From NCBI RefSeq assembly GCF_030581075.1, contig NZ_JAUQSW010000002.1, positions 496,001 through 560,000 of the forward strand: a DNA stretch of 64,000 nt, in the 5' to 3' direction. Position numbers and translations under genes: made by a program. Under the pieces are notes generated by a model, which was not told where the DNA came from, ran no database searches, and saw only the letters and a list, made by a program, of their open reading frames with translations. Position 1 is the stretch's first letter, and each line of letters opens with the position of its first letter. Shown here piece by piece: positions 46,526-54,508 of this stretch. This DNA comes from Hymenobacter cheonanensis (GTDB taxonomy: Bacteria > Bacteroidota > Bacteroidia > Cytophagales > Hymenobacteraceae).

Positions 46526-47866
46526 CTACTGCGCCACAAAATCGCCCTGCGGCGTGAAGAGCACGTAGAACGGCCGCCGCCCCCGCACCAGCTGCACCTG
46601 GTACCTGACCTCGCCCGTCGATTTGCGCTTCACCTCCGTCACCTCGCCGCTCAGGCGCGCATCGGGGTAGTGGCTCGTGATGTAGGCCAGCGCCTTGGGC
46701 ACCACCGCGTTTACCTGCGCCGGCGAGTAGGTGTAGGCAGCGCTCAGGTTGGCCTGCTCGGCCAGGGCCAGCACGGCGGGGGCATTGGCGTTGGCCTTGG
46801 TGGTGACGGCTACCACGCCGGGCGCGGCGCTCTTGAAAACCCGGCTCACCGTGGCGGGGTCTTTCACCACGTCGATGCTGCTAATGCTGCTAGGGTCCAA
46901 AGCTTTAAAAGCCGCCTGCGTGCTGGGCTGGCCATCGAGGTAGTATAAGGCATTGGCGAGGGGCGCCTGCTGGCCCAGCGTTGGCCCGGCCTGCGCCCGC
47001 GCCCCCGAGTAGCCCAGCGCCAGCGCCACCAAAAGGGGCGCGGCCAGCAAATAGCGGCCTAGCTGGCCAGTAGTAGAGGCTGGTTGATTGAGCATGGTAA
47101 TGCGGTTTTTGAGGGTGAGAAATGAAAAGTGAAATGCCAGGGCCGGGGCCGGCACGCCGCCCGGCTGCTGGCGCAGCAGGCTGTACTGGTAGGCCCGGCG
47201 GTCGAGGCCGGAGCGCAGAGCCGCCTGGTCGGCCAGGTACTCCAGGTTGTCGAGCACGGCGCGGCGCAGCAGCCAGGCGGCGGGGTTGGGCCAGGCCAGG
47301 GCCGTGGCCAGCTGGGTCAGCAGTACATCCAGCGTATGGTGCTGGCGCACATGGGCTTGCTCATGCAGCAGGGCAGCGGGCAGGCTAGCCGCATCGGCCA
47401 GGGCGCACGCGCTCAGGTAAATGGTGCGGCCAAACGAGAACGGCCCGCCCGCGCCCGGCAGCACCCGCACCGGCTGCCCCAGCACCACGGCGGGCCGGCT
47501 GCGCCGCCGCACCAGCGCCAGGCTGCCAAGCTGGCCCAGCAGGCGCAGCAACAGCAGCCCCGTGCCTGCGGCATACAAGCCCAGCGCCAGCCCTTGCCAG
47601 CTTAGGCCAGCGGTTGCGGCGGTAGCGCGCCCAGCCGCCAGCCCGGCCCCCGGCGCTACCACGGCAGTGGGCAGCAGCGCCACACGCGCGGGCAGTAGCG
47701 CCGGCACCGGCAGGGCCGGATACACCGCCGCAAACAGCAGGGCCAGCGCCAGATAAGCGCGGTTGAGCCCGAAAAATGTGAGCCGGCGCAGCAGCCCGTA
47801 ATAGGCCGCCGCAAAGAGGGCTAGCACCACATTGGCCTTCAGCAAGTAGAGAAGAAGGAATTCCAT
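46526..47866 (-). CDS. M56 (BlaR1-type) metallopeptidase with plug-like and PepSY-like C-terminal domains
   Basis: A 446-residue membrane protein. Five N-terminal helices lead to the M56 peptidase site: LPAALLHEQAHVRQHHTLDVL contains the HExxH-type zinc motif HEQAH, as in BlaR1/MecR1, which cleave repressors of the BlaI type. After a linker comes a plug-like stretch (ANALYYLDGQPSTQ...SSISSIDVVKD...GVVAVTTK), then a C-terminal segment (LAYITSHYPDARLSGEVTEV, YQVQLVRGRRPFYVLFTPQG) resembling PepSY-like (DUF2874) domains. No penicillin-binding sensor domain is present. BlaI is 2 bp upstream, so this is the regulator's peptidase partner; the ligand is unknown. Confidence 0.9.
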   Translation of the reverse strand: MEFLLLYLLKANVVLALFAAAYYGLLRRLTFFGLNRAYLALALLFAAVYPALPVPALLPARVALLPTAVVAPGAGLAAGRATAATAGLSWQGLALGLYAAGTGLLLLRLLGQLGSLALVRRRSRPAVVLGQPVRVLPGAGGPFSFGRTIYLSACALADAASLPAALLHEQAHVRQHHTLDVLLTQLATALAWPNPAAWLLRRAVLDNLEYLADQAALRSGLDRRAYQYSLLRQQPGGVPAPALAFHFSFLTLKNRITMLNQPASTTGQLGRYLLAAPLLVALALGYSGARAQAGPTLGQQAPLANALYYLDGQPSTQAAFKALDPSSISSIDVVKDPATVSRVFKSAAPGVVAVTTKANANAPAVLALAEQANLSAAYTYSPAQVNAVVPKALAYITSHYPDARLSGEVTEVKRKSTGEVRYQVQLVRGRRPFYVLFTPQGDFVAQ

Positions 47867-47868
47867 CG

Positions 47869-48234
47869 CTACCCGGGCTTTTGGTTTTCGATGAGCCGGA
47901 TAATCTCCTGCAAATCTTCGGCGCTCACCTTCTCCTCCTTGGCAAAAAAGGAAACCAGCTCCTTGTACGAGTCGCGAAAATGCTCGCGCACCAGTGCCCC
48001 CAGCGAGCGCCGCTGATAGTCCTCGGCGCTCACCAAGGCCGCGTAGCGAAACGAGTTGCCGAGCTTTTCGGCCTGCACGTACTGCTTGCGCTCCAGGTTG
48101 CGCAGCGTGCTGGCCAGGGTGGTGTAGGGCGGCGCAGGCGTGGGCAGCAGCGCCAGCACGTCCTTCACAAAGGCCGGGCCGGTGTGCCAGAGGGCGCGCA
48201 GGGCGTCCTCCTCGGGTTGGGTAAGGCGTTCCAT
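47869..48234 (-). CDS. BlaI/MecI-family transcriptional repressor
   Basis: A 121-residue winged-helix repressor: MERLTQPEEDALRALWHTG, YTTLASTLRNLERKQYVQAE (recognition region), FRYAALVSAEDYQRRSLGAL and a C-terminal dimerisation helix. BlaI proteins repress their own operon and are inactivated by cleavage by the M56 partner, here 2 bp downstream. The ATG at 48234 opens the domain. Two 15-bp palindromes lie just upstream (48246-48260, 48265-48279), the likely operators. Confidence 0.92.
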   Translation of the reverse strand: MERLTQPEEDALRALWHTGPAFVKDVLALLPTPAPPYTTLASTLRNLERKQYVQAEKLGNSFRYAALVSAEDYQRRSLGALVREHFRDSYKELVSFFAKEEKVSAEDLQEIIRLIENQKPG

Positions 48235-48245
48235 TTGCAGAGTTT

Positions 48246-48279
48246 TACGAAATTTTCGTAATAGTACGAATATTTCGTA
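48246..48279. promoter_or_regulatory. Paired operator dyads upstream of the BlaI-type operon
   Basis: TACGAAATTTTCGTA (48246-48260) and TACGAATATTTCGTA (48265-48279) share the dyad TACGAA...TTCGTA. Their centres are 19 bp apart, close to two helical turns. They sit 12 bp before the blaI-like start codon, where a BlaI dimer pair would repress initiation. Confidence 0.75.
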
Positions 48280-48396
48280 AATCAACTTACTCTGGCAAAT
48301 AGCTTTTTACATTGCAACCCGCAAAAAGCGCTGATTTTTGCTGAAAACGCGCTTTTTTACTTGAAAATTTTTTCTGATAAAACGCTCCTCGCCTGG

Positions 48397-48837
48397 CTAG
48401 GCGCCACTGCCGGGGGCGGGCTGGTGCGCCTGCAGCCAGCGAATAGCCGCGCCCTCCTCGCCAAAGAAATCGAGGGCATAGGGCGCGTCGTTGTAGGCCT
48501 CGGGCGGCGCGTAGTCGGGGGCCTCCACAATCTGGCGGTGCATGGCGGGGCTGAAGAGGTAGGCCACGTACAGGCGCTGGCCCAGGCGGCGGGCCACGGC
48601 GGGATAATAGTCTTCGAGCAGCCAGCGCTTGGTTTGCTGGTCGGGCGAGGCGCGGCGGCGCAAGTCCTGCAGCCAGAAGCGGCAGTTGGTGGCCACGGCC
48701 ACATCGGCCAGCTCCTGGTAGCAGGGGCGCAGGGCGGCCGGCTGCTCGGGTTGGTAGCGCCAGCGGCCCAGCAGCACCCCCAGGTCGGGGCGCGAGGTAA
48801 GCTCCAGCAGCGGCGGCAAAGAAGAAGAGTCGGGCAT
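48397..48837 (-). CDS. Hypothetical soluble protein
   Basis: A 146-residue protein beginning MPDSSSLPPLLELTSRPDLG. It is soluble, Arg/Leu-rich and mixed alpha/beta (CYQELADVAVATNCRFWLQD, LYVAYLFSPAMHRQIVEAP). I recognise no family. The ATG at 48837 is the best start. It lies alone between the BlaI operator region and the MFS gene. Confidence 0.68.
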   Translation of the reverse strand: MPDSSSLPPLLELTSRPDLGVLLGRWRYQPEQPAALRPCYQELADVAVATNCRFWLQDLRRRASPDQQTKRWLLEDYYPAVARRLGQRLYVAYLFSPAMHRQIVEAPDYAPPEAYNDAPYALDFFGEEGAAIRWLQAHQPAPGSGA

Positions 48838-48880
48838 ACAGCAGCGAAGCAAGGTAAGCGCCTCGGCTACTCTAACGAAA

Positions 48881-50134
48881 TCAGTGCCCGCTGGGTGCCC
48901 CGGCCGCCGGCAGCGTGGTGGCCGCCGGCAGGCGCCGCAGCGGCCCCACGGCCACCAGCAGGGCTAGCAGCGTAAGCCCTGCCCCTACCAGAAACGGCAT
49001 CCCCGGAAAATAAAGCGGCGCCCGGGGCCGCGTGAAATAGGCAAACAGGCTCGTCATCAGCAGCGGCCCCACCACGCCGGTGGCGCTGATGAGCGAGGTG
49101 AGGGCGCCCTGTAGCTCGCCCTGCTCATTGGGCGGTACCTGGCCCGAAATGCTGCCCTGCAAGGCCGGCCCCGCCAGCCCGCCCAGCGCAAAAACCCCCG
49201 TAAAGGCAAACATCATCCAGCCCTGCGAGGCATACGCAAACAGCACAAAACCCAGAATGTAAAACGCCATACCCACCAGCACGGCCCGCGCCGCCCCTAG
49301 CTTCGGGATAAGCACCCGCACCAGCCCGCCCTGCACAATGAGCGCGCCTAGCCCCACCGCGCCCAGCGACCAGCCAATGAGGGTTTCGGTGAAGTGAAAC
49401 TTGAGGATGGTGTAGAACGTCCAGACCGATTGGGTGGCCGAGCCCGCCAGGTACAGCAGCACCAGGGCCACCACCAGGCCGATAATCTGCGGGTAGTGCC
49501 CTAGCCGCGCCAGCGAGGCCACGGCATTGGCCCGCGCCCACTCGAAGGGCCGGCGCTGCGCGGCCGGCAGCGACTCGGGCACCAAAAAGAAGCCGTAGAG
49601 GAAGTTGCACAGGCTGAGCGCCGCCGCTACTACAAACGGCACCCGCGGCCCAAAATGCGCAAACATCCCCCCTAGCACCGGCCCGATGATGAAGCCCAGC
49701 CCGAAGGCCGCCCCCACCAGCCCAAAGTTTTGGGCGCGCTTTTCGGGCGGGCTCACGTCGGCAATGTAAGCCGTGGCCGTGGTGAAGCTAGCCCCCGTGA
49801 TGCCCGCGATGATGCGCCCCACAAACAGCCAGGCAATGGTCGGGGCCAGGGCCAGGAAAATATAGTCGCACCCCAGCCCCAGCAGCGAGGCCAGCAGCAC
49901 CGGCCGCCGCCCAAAGCGGTCGGAGAGCCCGCCCACCACGGGCGCAAACGCGAATTGTGCCGCCGCGTAGGCAAACGTCAGGTAGCCCGCGTATTGCGAG
50001 GCCCGGCTCACGCCCTCACCCGTGAGCTGCTCAATCAGCTTGGGCATCACCGGAATAATAACCCCTAGCCCGATGACGTCGATAAGAATCGTGACGAAAA
50101 TGAAGGCGAGGGCCGCCGGGCGCTTAGGTGACAT
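48881..50134 (-). CDS. TetA-type MFS exporter
   Basis: A 417-residue major facilitator protein with about 12 helices. The loop 2-3 motif A (GGLSDRFGRRPVLLASLLGL), the opening FVTILIDVIGLGVIIPVMP and motif C-like VGAAFGLGFIIGPVLGG are characteristic of the drug:H+ antiporter TCR/Tet family. It could export tetracycline-like compounds or another drug, but substrate and expression are not shown by sequence alone. The gene is monocistronic on the minus strand. Confidence 0.9.
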   Translation of the reverse strand: MSPKRPAALAFIFVTILIDVIGLGVIIPVMPKLIEQLTGEGVSRASQYAGYLTFAYAAAQFAFAPVVGGLSDRFGRRPVLLASLLGLGCDYIFLALAPTIAWLFVGRIIAGITGASFTTATAYIADVSPPEKRAQNFGLVGAAFGLGFIIGPVLGGMFAHFGPRVPFVVAAALSLCNFLYGFFLVPESLPAAQRRPFEWARANAVASLARLGHYPQIIGLVVALVLLYLAGSATQSVWTFYTILKFHFTETLIGWSLGAVGLGALIVQGGLVRVLIPKLGAARAVLVGMAFYILGFVLFAYASQGWMMFAFTGVFALGGLAGPALQGSISGQVPPNEQGELQGALTSLISATGVVGPLLMTSLFAYFTRPRAPLYFPGMPFLVGAGLTLLALLVAVGPLRRLPAATTLPAAGAPSGH

Positions 50135-50624
50135 AGGGTGCAGGCATCAAAATACGGCTTGCAAGCTACGCCGCCTGCCCGCGTACCCGGTGAAAACAGC
50201 AGCCAGGCAGGCCGGTAAGAAGCTCGGCCATAGCCTGATACCGCACCGAAAAGTAAAAAAACGTTTTTTCCCTCACCCCAGCCCTTCCTGCTTCCAATGG
50301 CCATCCAACGGTATGCTGACGGCTTCGGTAACCAGTTTCCGAGCGTCGGCGGCAGCTTCAGCACCAGCCGCCAGCTCTCGGAGCGCCTGGGCCAGCAGGC
50401 CACCGATGTGCCCGTAGAGGACAGCGGCAACGGGCAGGCTAGTGCCAGCAACGGCTAGCCGCCGCCGCTTCGCAAAGCAGCGCGGGCGCATGAATGCGGA
50501 AAATTGCAGCTTCGGTTGAAAAATTTAGACTTGATTATCAGCAGTTCAGACGCGTTGCCTGCTCTTTTACCGGGCCGGGCCTTGCAGGGCCGGGTTTTTT
50601 AGCTACCTTTGTACTCCCAAACAA
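50135..50624. other. Intergenic region between the MFS gene and the tRNA
   Basis: About 490 bp with no convincing gene. A 72-codon minus-strand frame (50273-50491) has an amphipathic Ala/Leu/Arg-rich translation but no recognisable domain or start context, so I do not call it. The right end holds the tRNA promoter. Confidence 0.5.
50582..50611 (+). promoter_or_regulatory. Promoter of the initiator tRNA gene
   Basis: TTG at 50582-50584 and TACCTTTG at 50604-50611, separated by 19 bp, match the Bacteroidota -33/-7 consensus (TTG, TAnnTTTG). The tRNA begins 13 bp downstream. Confidence 0.8.
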
Positions 50625-50697
<73 letters not shown>

Positions 50698-50700
50698 CTA

Positions 50701-50740
50701 AAAAGGCCGTTTTCCTAGTGAAAACGGCCTTTTCTTTTTT
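50701..50740 (+). terminator. Terminator of the tRNA gene
   Basis: A 14-bp perfect stem (AAAAGGCCGTTTTC / GAAAACGGCCTTTT) with a CTAGT loop and U-rich tail (CTTTTTT). It lies immediately after the tRNA. Confidence 0.92.
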
Positions 50741-51053
50741 GCGCGGGCCAGCTCGCACAAGCTGCTGAGTTTATTAAATGCCGGCTTAACTTTTGGCAAG
50801 GGCCGCCCCGTTGCGAGCCGGGCCCGGCGGCTGGCAGCACGCATAGCTTGCGCAACAGAATGGCAGCCAGTGGGCTACAACCGGGATTGGGGCCGGGACA
50901 GCAGGCAGCCCCCGGGCCTGGTGAGCCAGGCCGAACCAAGGATTTTGCAGAACAGGTATTTATACCTGGTTAGGCCAGGGCGGCCAGCACCTTGCTTTGT
51001 GGGTGGGTGGCCGGGCCACAACGCAGTAGCCCGGTTCTTCCTTCCCTTTTCCT
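50741..51053. other. Intergenic region upstream of the MACPF gene
   Basis: About 310 bp of GC-rich sequence. I see no gene and no clear TAnnTTTG; a weak TTGCTTTG at about 50992-50999 is the only promoter-like hint. It presumably holds the MACPF promoter. Confidence 0.4.
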
Positions 51054-53018
51054 ATGGCCAATCGTGCCTATGCCGTGCTTTACCGGCCCCTCGATGACTC
51101 CGCCGCCCCCGAACAGGCGTGGCTGTATTATCCCATCAAGAGCGCCCAGGATGCCCACTACCCGGGTATGCCCCAGTTTTTTGGCGGCGTGAAGCACCCC
51201 GAAGAAAGCGATTGGCAGGCCCTGGCCCGCACCGTGGCGCACCAAACCGAAGGCCGCCTGAGCCTGGAGCCGGGCGGGCTGCACCTGGTGCACACCAGCC
51301 AGGATGGCCTGGGCCACCAGGCGCACTTTTACGTGGCGCGGCACTGGCAGGGCGACGATGTGCCGGGCGCCTTGCCGCCCGGCGGCGAGATGCAGGCCAT
51401 TGGGCAGTTTCTGGCCCTGCCCGATGCCGGCGACCAGGTGCCGCACCTGCTTAGCCGCCAGGGTATTGCGCCCACGGCCGCCTTTGCCGAGTCGGCGGGG
51501 TGGGTGGCGTTTGACAAGGCCCTGGCCTGGACGGAGGAGCGCCTGGAGGGCAACGAGGGGCAAGGCAACCCCAACGCGCCCGAGCTGATTCCGGGGGCGT
51601 CGTCGCTGGGCTTTACCATCAACCTGGTGAACGCCGCCTCGCCCGCCGCCGTGCTGACGCGGGCCGTGAACCTGGGCACCGGCACGGGCACAAACGTGAC
51701 CCCGTTTGCCATTACCTACGTGGTGCCGCCCAACGTGAGCTATGGGCACTACAGCGGGGCCACGAAGGCATTTAAGGCCTTCTCCTCGCGCGAGGAGTAC
51801 AGTGAGTTTATGGCCAGCGAGGTAGGCCTGAAGGGTACGGGCTGGGGCTTCAAGGCCAAATTCGACGCCTCGTACTCGTCGCTGACCAAAACGCAGGCCG
51901 TCACGGCCTACGGCCTGGTGCACAACTACGTGGATGAGTGGACGCTAGCCCTCAACTCGCTGCAGGGCCTGGACCTTGACCCGCAGTTTGGAGCGGATTT
52001 GAAGCAGCTGCCCGCCGTTTTCGACGCCACTACCCAGCAGCGGTTTTTCGATTTCTTCAACAAGTACGGCACCCACGTTATTACCGGCGTGCGGGTGGGC
52101 GGCAACCTGCGCTACGAAACCACCAGCTCGTCGTTTAGCGAGCTGACGACCGAGAAAGCGGAAGCCAGCCTGACGGCGGAGTACAGGTCGGCCTTTGTTA
52201 CGGCCAAGGCCGAAGCCGAAGCCGAGTGGAAAAAGATTGACAACAAGTGGCTGACCAACCGCACGGCCAACCTCCGCACCGAGGGCGGCGACCACGCGGC
52301 CCTCGACAGCGCGCTGCTGCCCCAGGACCTGAGCAAGCCGGTGAACTACCAGCCGCTGGCGCAGGCCTGGAGCGAGTCGCTGAAGACGCGGCCCTCCGTG
52401 GTGGGCACCACCCTGCAGCCCCTAACCAACGTGGCGCCCCTAACGCAGCGCGAGGCGCTTTCGGATGCCCTGGAACTGTATCTGAACACCGGCATCCGGG
52501 TTTACAGCTCCCTGACCGTGGCGCGCGGCACCGGCGCCTACAAGCCCAGTGCGGGCGCCTGGTCGATGGTTATCGGCAGCCAAACCCTGGCGCCGGCCCA
52601 CCGGCCCGACCTGGCCCACCAGCAGTACGCCCTCTACTGGCTGGTGCTAGCCGATGCCCTGGGCAACGTGGTATTTGATGAGAGCGATACCTCCGGCGAC
52701 CCCGATGCCTTTGATGCCCTGCTCAAGCGGGCCCAGCAGGCCGCCGGCCAGCAAAAGCTCTGGGTGGCGCTGGTGGTAACGGCAGAGCACGCCCACGCCC
52801 TGAGCGCCAACGCGCTGGCCTGGCTCGATAGCTGCGGCGTGAAGCTGCGCACCTGGTCGGGCTACCCCGGCTGGCCCAACCAAGTGTCGGCGGTGGGCAA
52901 AACCAACTATCCCTCGTTTCCCGGCGCCTTTCACCTGGTGATGGGCCCCGAGCACCACGGCACCGCCCCCGAAACCGACGTGTGCGTGGCCGAGCTGCCG
53001 CTGTTTGCCAAGCTGTAG
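51054..53018 (+). CDS. MACPF-domain protein with degenerate Nudix-like N-terminus
   Basis: A 654-residue protein. Residues about 35-125 resemble a Nudix fold with a broken catalytic box (GGVKHPEESDWQALARTVAH; the key RE and EE positions are RT and HQ). Residues about 190-470 are a membrane-attack-complex/perforin domain; the signature YGTHVITGVRVGG at about residues 340-352 matches Y-G-T-H-(F/Y/V). The C-terminal 150 residues (YKPSAGAWSMVIGSQTLAPA onward; LVLADALGNVVFDESD, VTAEHAHALSANALAWLDSC) suggest an ILEI/FAM3-like lectin-type domain. No signal peptide or lipobox is visible. MACPF proteins form pores; Bacteroidota relatives include antibacterial toxins, but those are usually secreted lipoproteins. 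A terminator follows the gene. Confidence 0.85.
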   Translation: MANRAYAVLYRPLDDSAAPEQAWLYYPIKSAQDAHYPGMPQFFGGVKHPEESDWQALARTVAHQTEGRLSLEPGGLHLVHTSQDGLGHQAHFYVARHWQGDDVPGALPPGGEMQAIGQFLALPDAGDQVPHLLSRQGIAPTAAFAESAGWVAFDKALAWTEERLEGNEGQGNPNAPELIPGASSLGFTINLVNAASPAAVLTRAVNLGTGTGTNVTPFAITYVVPPNVSYGHYSGATKAFKAFSSREEYSEFMASEVGLKGTGWGFKAKFDASYSSLTKTQAVTAYGLVHNYVDEWTLALNSLQGLDLDPQFGADLKQLPAVFDATTQQRFFDFFNKYGTHVITGVRVGGNLRYETTSSSFSELTTEKAEASLTAEYRSAFVTAKAEAEAEWKKIDNKWLTNRTANLRTEGGDHAALDSALLPQDLSKPVNYQPLAQAWSESLKTRPSVVGTTLQPLTNVAPLTQREALSDALELYLNTGIRVYSSLTVARGTGAYKPSAGAWSMVIGSQTLAPAHRPDLAHQQYALYWLVLADALGNVVFDESDTSGDPDAFDALLKRAQQAAGQQKLWVALVVTAEHAHALSANALAWLDSCGVKLRTWSGYPGWPNQVSAVGKTNYPSFPGAFHLVMGPEHHGTAPETDVCVAELPLFAKL

Positions 53019-53044
53019 CCACCCGGCCCAGCCATTTTTTCAGG

Positions 53045-53081
53045 AAGAGCGGGGCCTCAGGCGATGTCCCGCTCTTTGCTT
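53045..53081 (+). terminator. Terminator after the MACPF gene
   Basis: A 9-bp stem (AAGAGCGGG at 53045-53053 with CCCGCTCTT at 53068-53076), a 14-nt loop and a U-rich tail. An ATG at 53064 lies inside it. Confidence 0.78.
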
Positions 53082-53093
53082 TTTCCCTTTAGC

Positions 53094-54284
53094 GTGGCGC
53101 ACGTTCTGCTTGTTTCGCACACCGCCCGGCCCACGGGCTTTGGCCGGGTGGCCATTGGCATTGCCACGGCCCTGGCCGAGGCCGGGCACCGGGTGCAGGT
53201 GCTGGGCGTGGGGCTGGCCCAGGCCGGCGACACGTGGGCGGGGCAGGCCGAAAACCCCTTTGATATGGCCTGCACCAGTGCCCTGCGCGAGTGGGTGCGC
53301 GCCACCCCGCCCGAGGCGGTGCTGCTGATTGGGGTGGGCACGCTCTCGGCCTGGCAGGCGGCGCGCCTGCGGCGCGATGGCTACGCGGGCCCGCTCGTGG
53401 CCTACGTGCCGGTAGAGGGCGCCATCCACGACCCTAGCCGGCTGGCCGGGCTGCTGGCCTGCACCGAGGTGGTGGCCTACCACGCCGCGGGCGCCGTCGC
53501 CCTGGCCGGTGCGCTGGGGCCGGGGTGCCCGGTGTCGTGGCTCTACCACGGCGTCGAAACCCCGGCGGCGGGCCTGGCGCCGCTGCCCCGGCCTCAAGTG
53601 CGCACGCAGCTGCTGCCGGGCCTAGCCGCTCACGCTGCCCACACCTGGGTGCTGAACGCCAACCGCCACGACCTGCGCAAAAACCCCGAGCTGACGCTGC
53701 GGGCCTTTGCCGAGGTGGTGGCCGCCGCGCCCGCTACTACCCTGCTGCTGCACGGCACGCCCCAGCGCCCGGGCCTCGACCTGCGCCGCGAGCGCGACCG
53801 CCTGGGCCTGCGGGCCCACGTGGTGTTTACCGAAGACGAGCTGCCCCGGCCCTGGGCCGAGGCCCAGCTCACGGCGCTTTACCAATGCTGCGAAATCGGC
53901 GTGAGCTCGGCCCTGGGCGAGGGCTTCGGGCTCATTGCCTTTGAGCACGCCCAGCAAGGCGGCGCCCAGCTGCTGCCGGCCCACGCCGGCCTGCGCGAAA
54001 TCTGGGGCACGGCCCCGGCCTGGGTGCCCGTGGCGGGCGCCCGCTTTCTCGACGAAGTATTTACCGGCCAGGAGCCCGACCCCGCGGCCTTCGCCGCTGG
54101 GCTGCTGCAACTGGTGCAGCAGCCGCTGCTAGCCCGCGCCAACGCGGCGGCCTGTGCCGCCCGCGCCCACCACGCCTGCTTTAGCTGGGCCACGGTAGGC
54201 AGGCACTGGCAGGCCCTGGTGGCGCGCCTGCTAGGGGCGGCTCACCGCCGGGAGGTTGGCGAGCCAGCCGGGCGGCCCGCGTAG
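53094..54284 (+). CDS. GT4-type glycosyltransferase
   Basis: A 396-residue GT-B fold glycosyltransferase. The N-terminal Rossmann half opens VAHVLLVSHTARPTGFGRVA (acceptor loop). The C-terminal half has the nucleotide-sugar site: WVLNANRHDLRKNPELTLRA, LLLHGTPQRPGL and the EGFGLIAFEHAQQGG motif (E-x7-E) of family 4. Donor and acceptor are unknown. I chose the GTG at 53094 because the ATG at 53064 lies within the MACPF terminator hairpin; the longer form would add MSRSLLFPFS. It may share a function with the MACPF gene, but the terminator argues for separate transcription. Confidence 0.88.
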   Translation: MAHVLLVSHTARPTGFGRVAIGIATALAEAGHRVQVLGVGLAQAGDTWAGQAENPFDMACTSALREWVRATPPEAVLLIGVGTLSAWQAARLRRDGYAGPLVAYVPVEGAIHDPSRLAGLLACTEVVAYHAAGAVALAGALGPGCPVSWLYHGVETPAAGLAPLPRPQVRTQLLPGLAAHAAHTWVLNANRHDLRKNPELTLRAFAEVVAAAPATTLLLHGTPQRPGLDLRRERDRLGLRAHVVFTEDELPRPWAEAQLTALYQCCEIGVSSALGEGFGLIAFEHAQQGGAQLLPAHAGLREIWGTAPAWVPVAGARFLDEVFTGQEPDPAAFAAGLLQLVQQPLLARANAAACAARAHHACFSWATVGRHWQALVARLLGAAHRREVGEPAGRPA

Positions 54285-54508
54285 CTGCGGCCCCCCCCGC
54301 GATGCGTAGCTGCCCCCGGGCGCTGGCTTACCCAGGAAGCCGGCCGGCGCGCTGCTTCTGCGTCCCGGCCGCCTCCAGGCAGCCGCGAGTTGATGCCAGC
54401 GGACTTTATCGACGCAACGCTTCTGCGCCCCGGCCGCCCCGCCCGCCGCAGGCGGGCAGGCAAGGGCATTTGCTACTTATCAATTGCTTGGTTATCAAAT
54501 AAAAATAC
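54285..54508. other. GC-rich intergenic region with short repeats
   Basis: About 220 bp with a C8 run near 54291, two copies of a GCTTCTGCG(T/C)CCCGGCCGCC phrase (about 54352 and 54419) and a GCCCGCC-GCA-GGCGGGC hairpin (about 54450). No gene is supported. Confidence 0.4.

Noticed and set aside
50273..50491. 72-codon minus-strand frame
   Set aside because: No family, start context or composition support; treated as intergenic.
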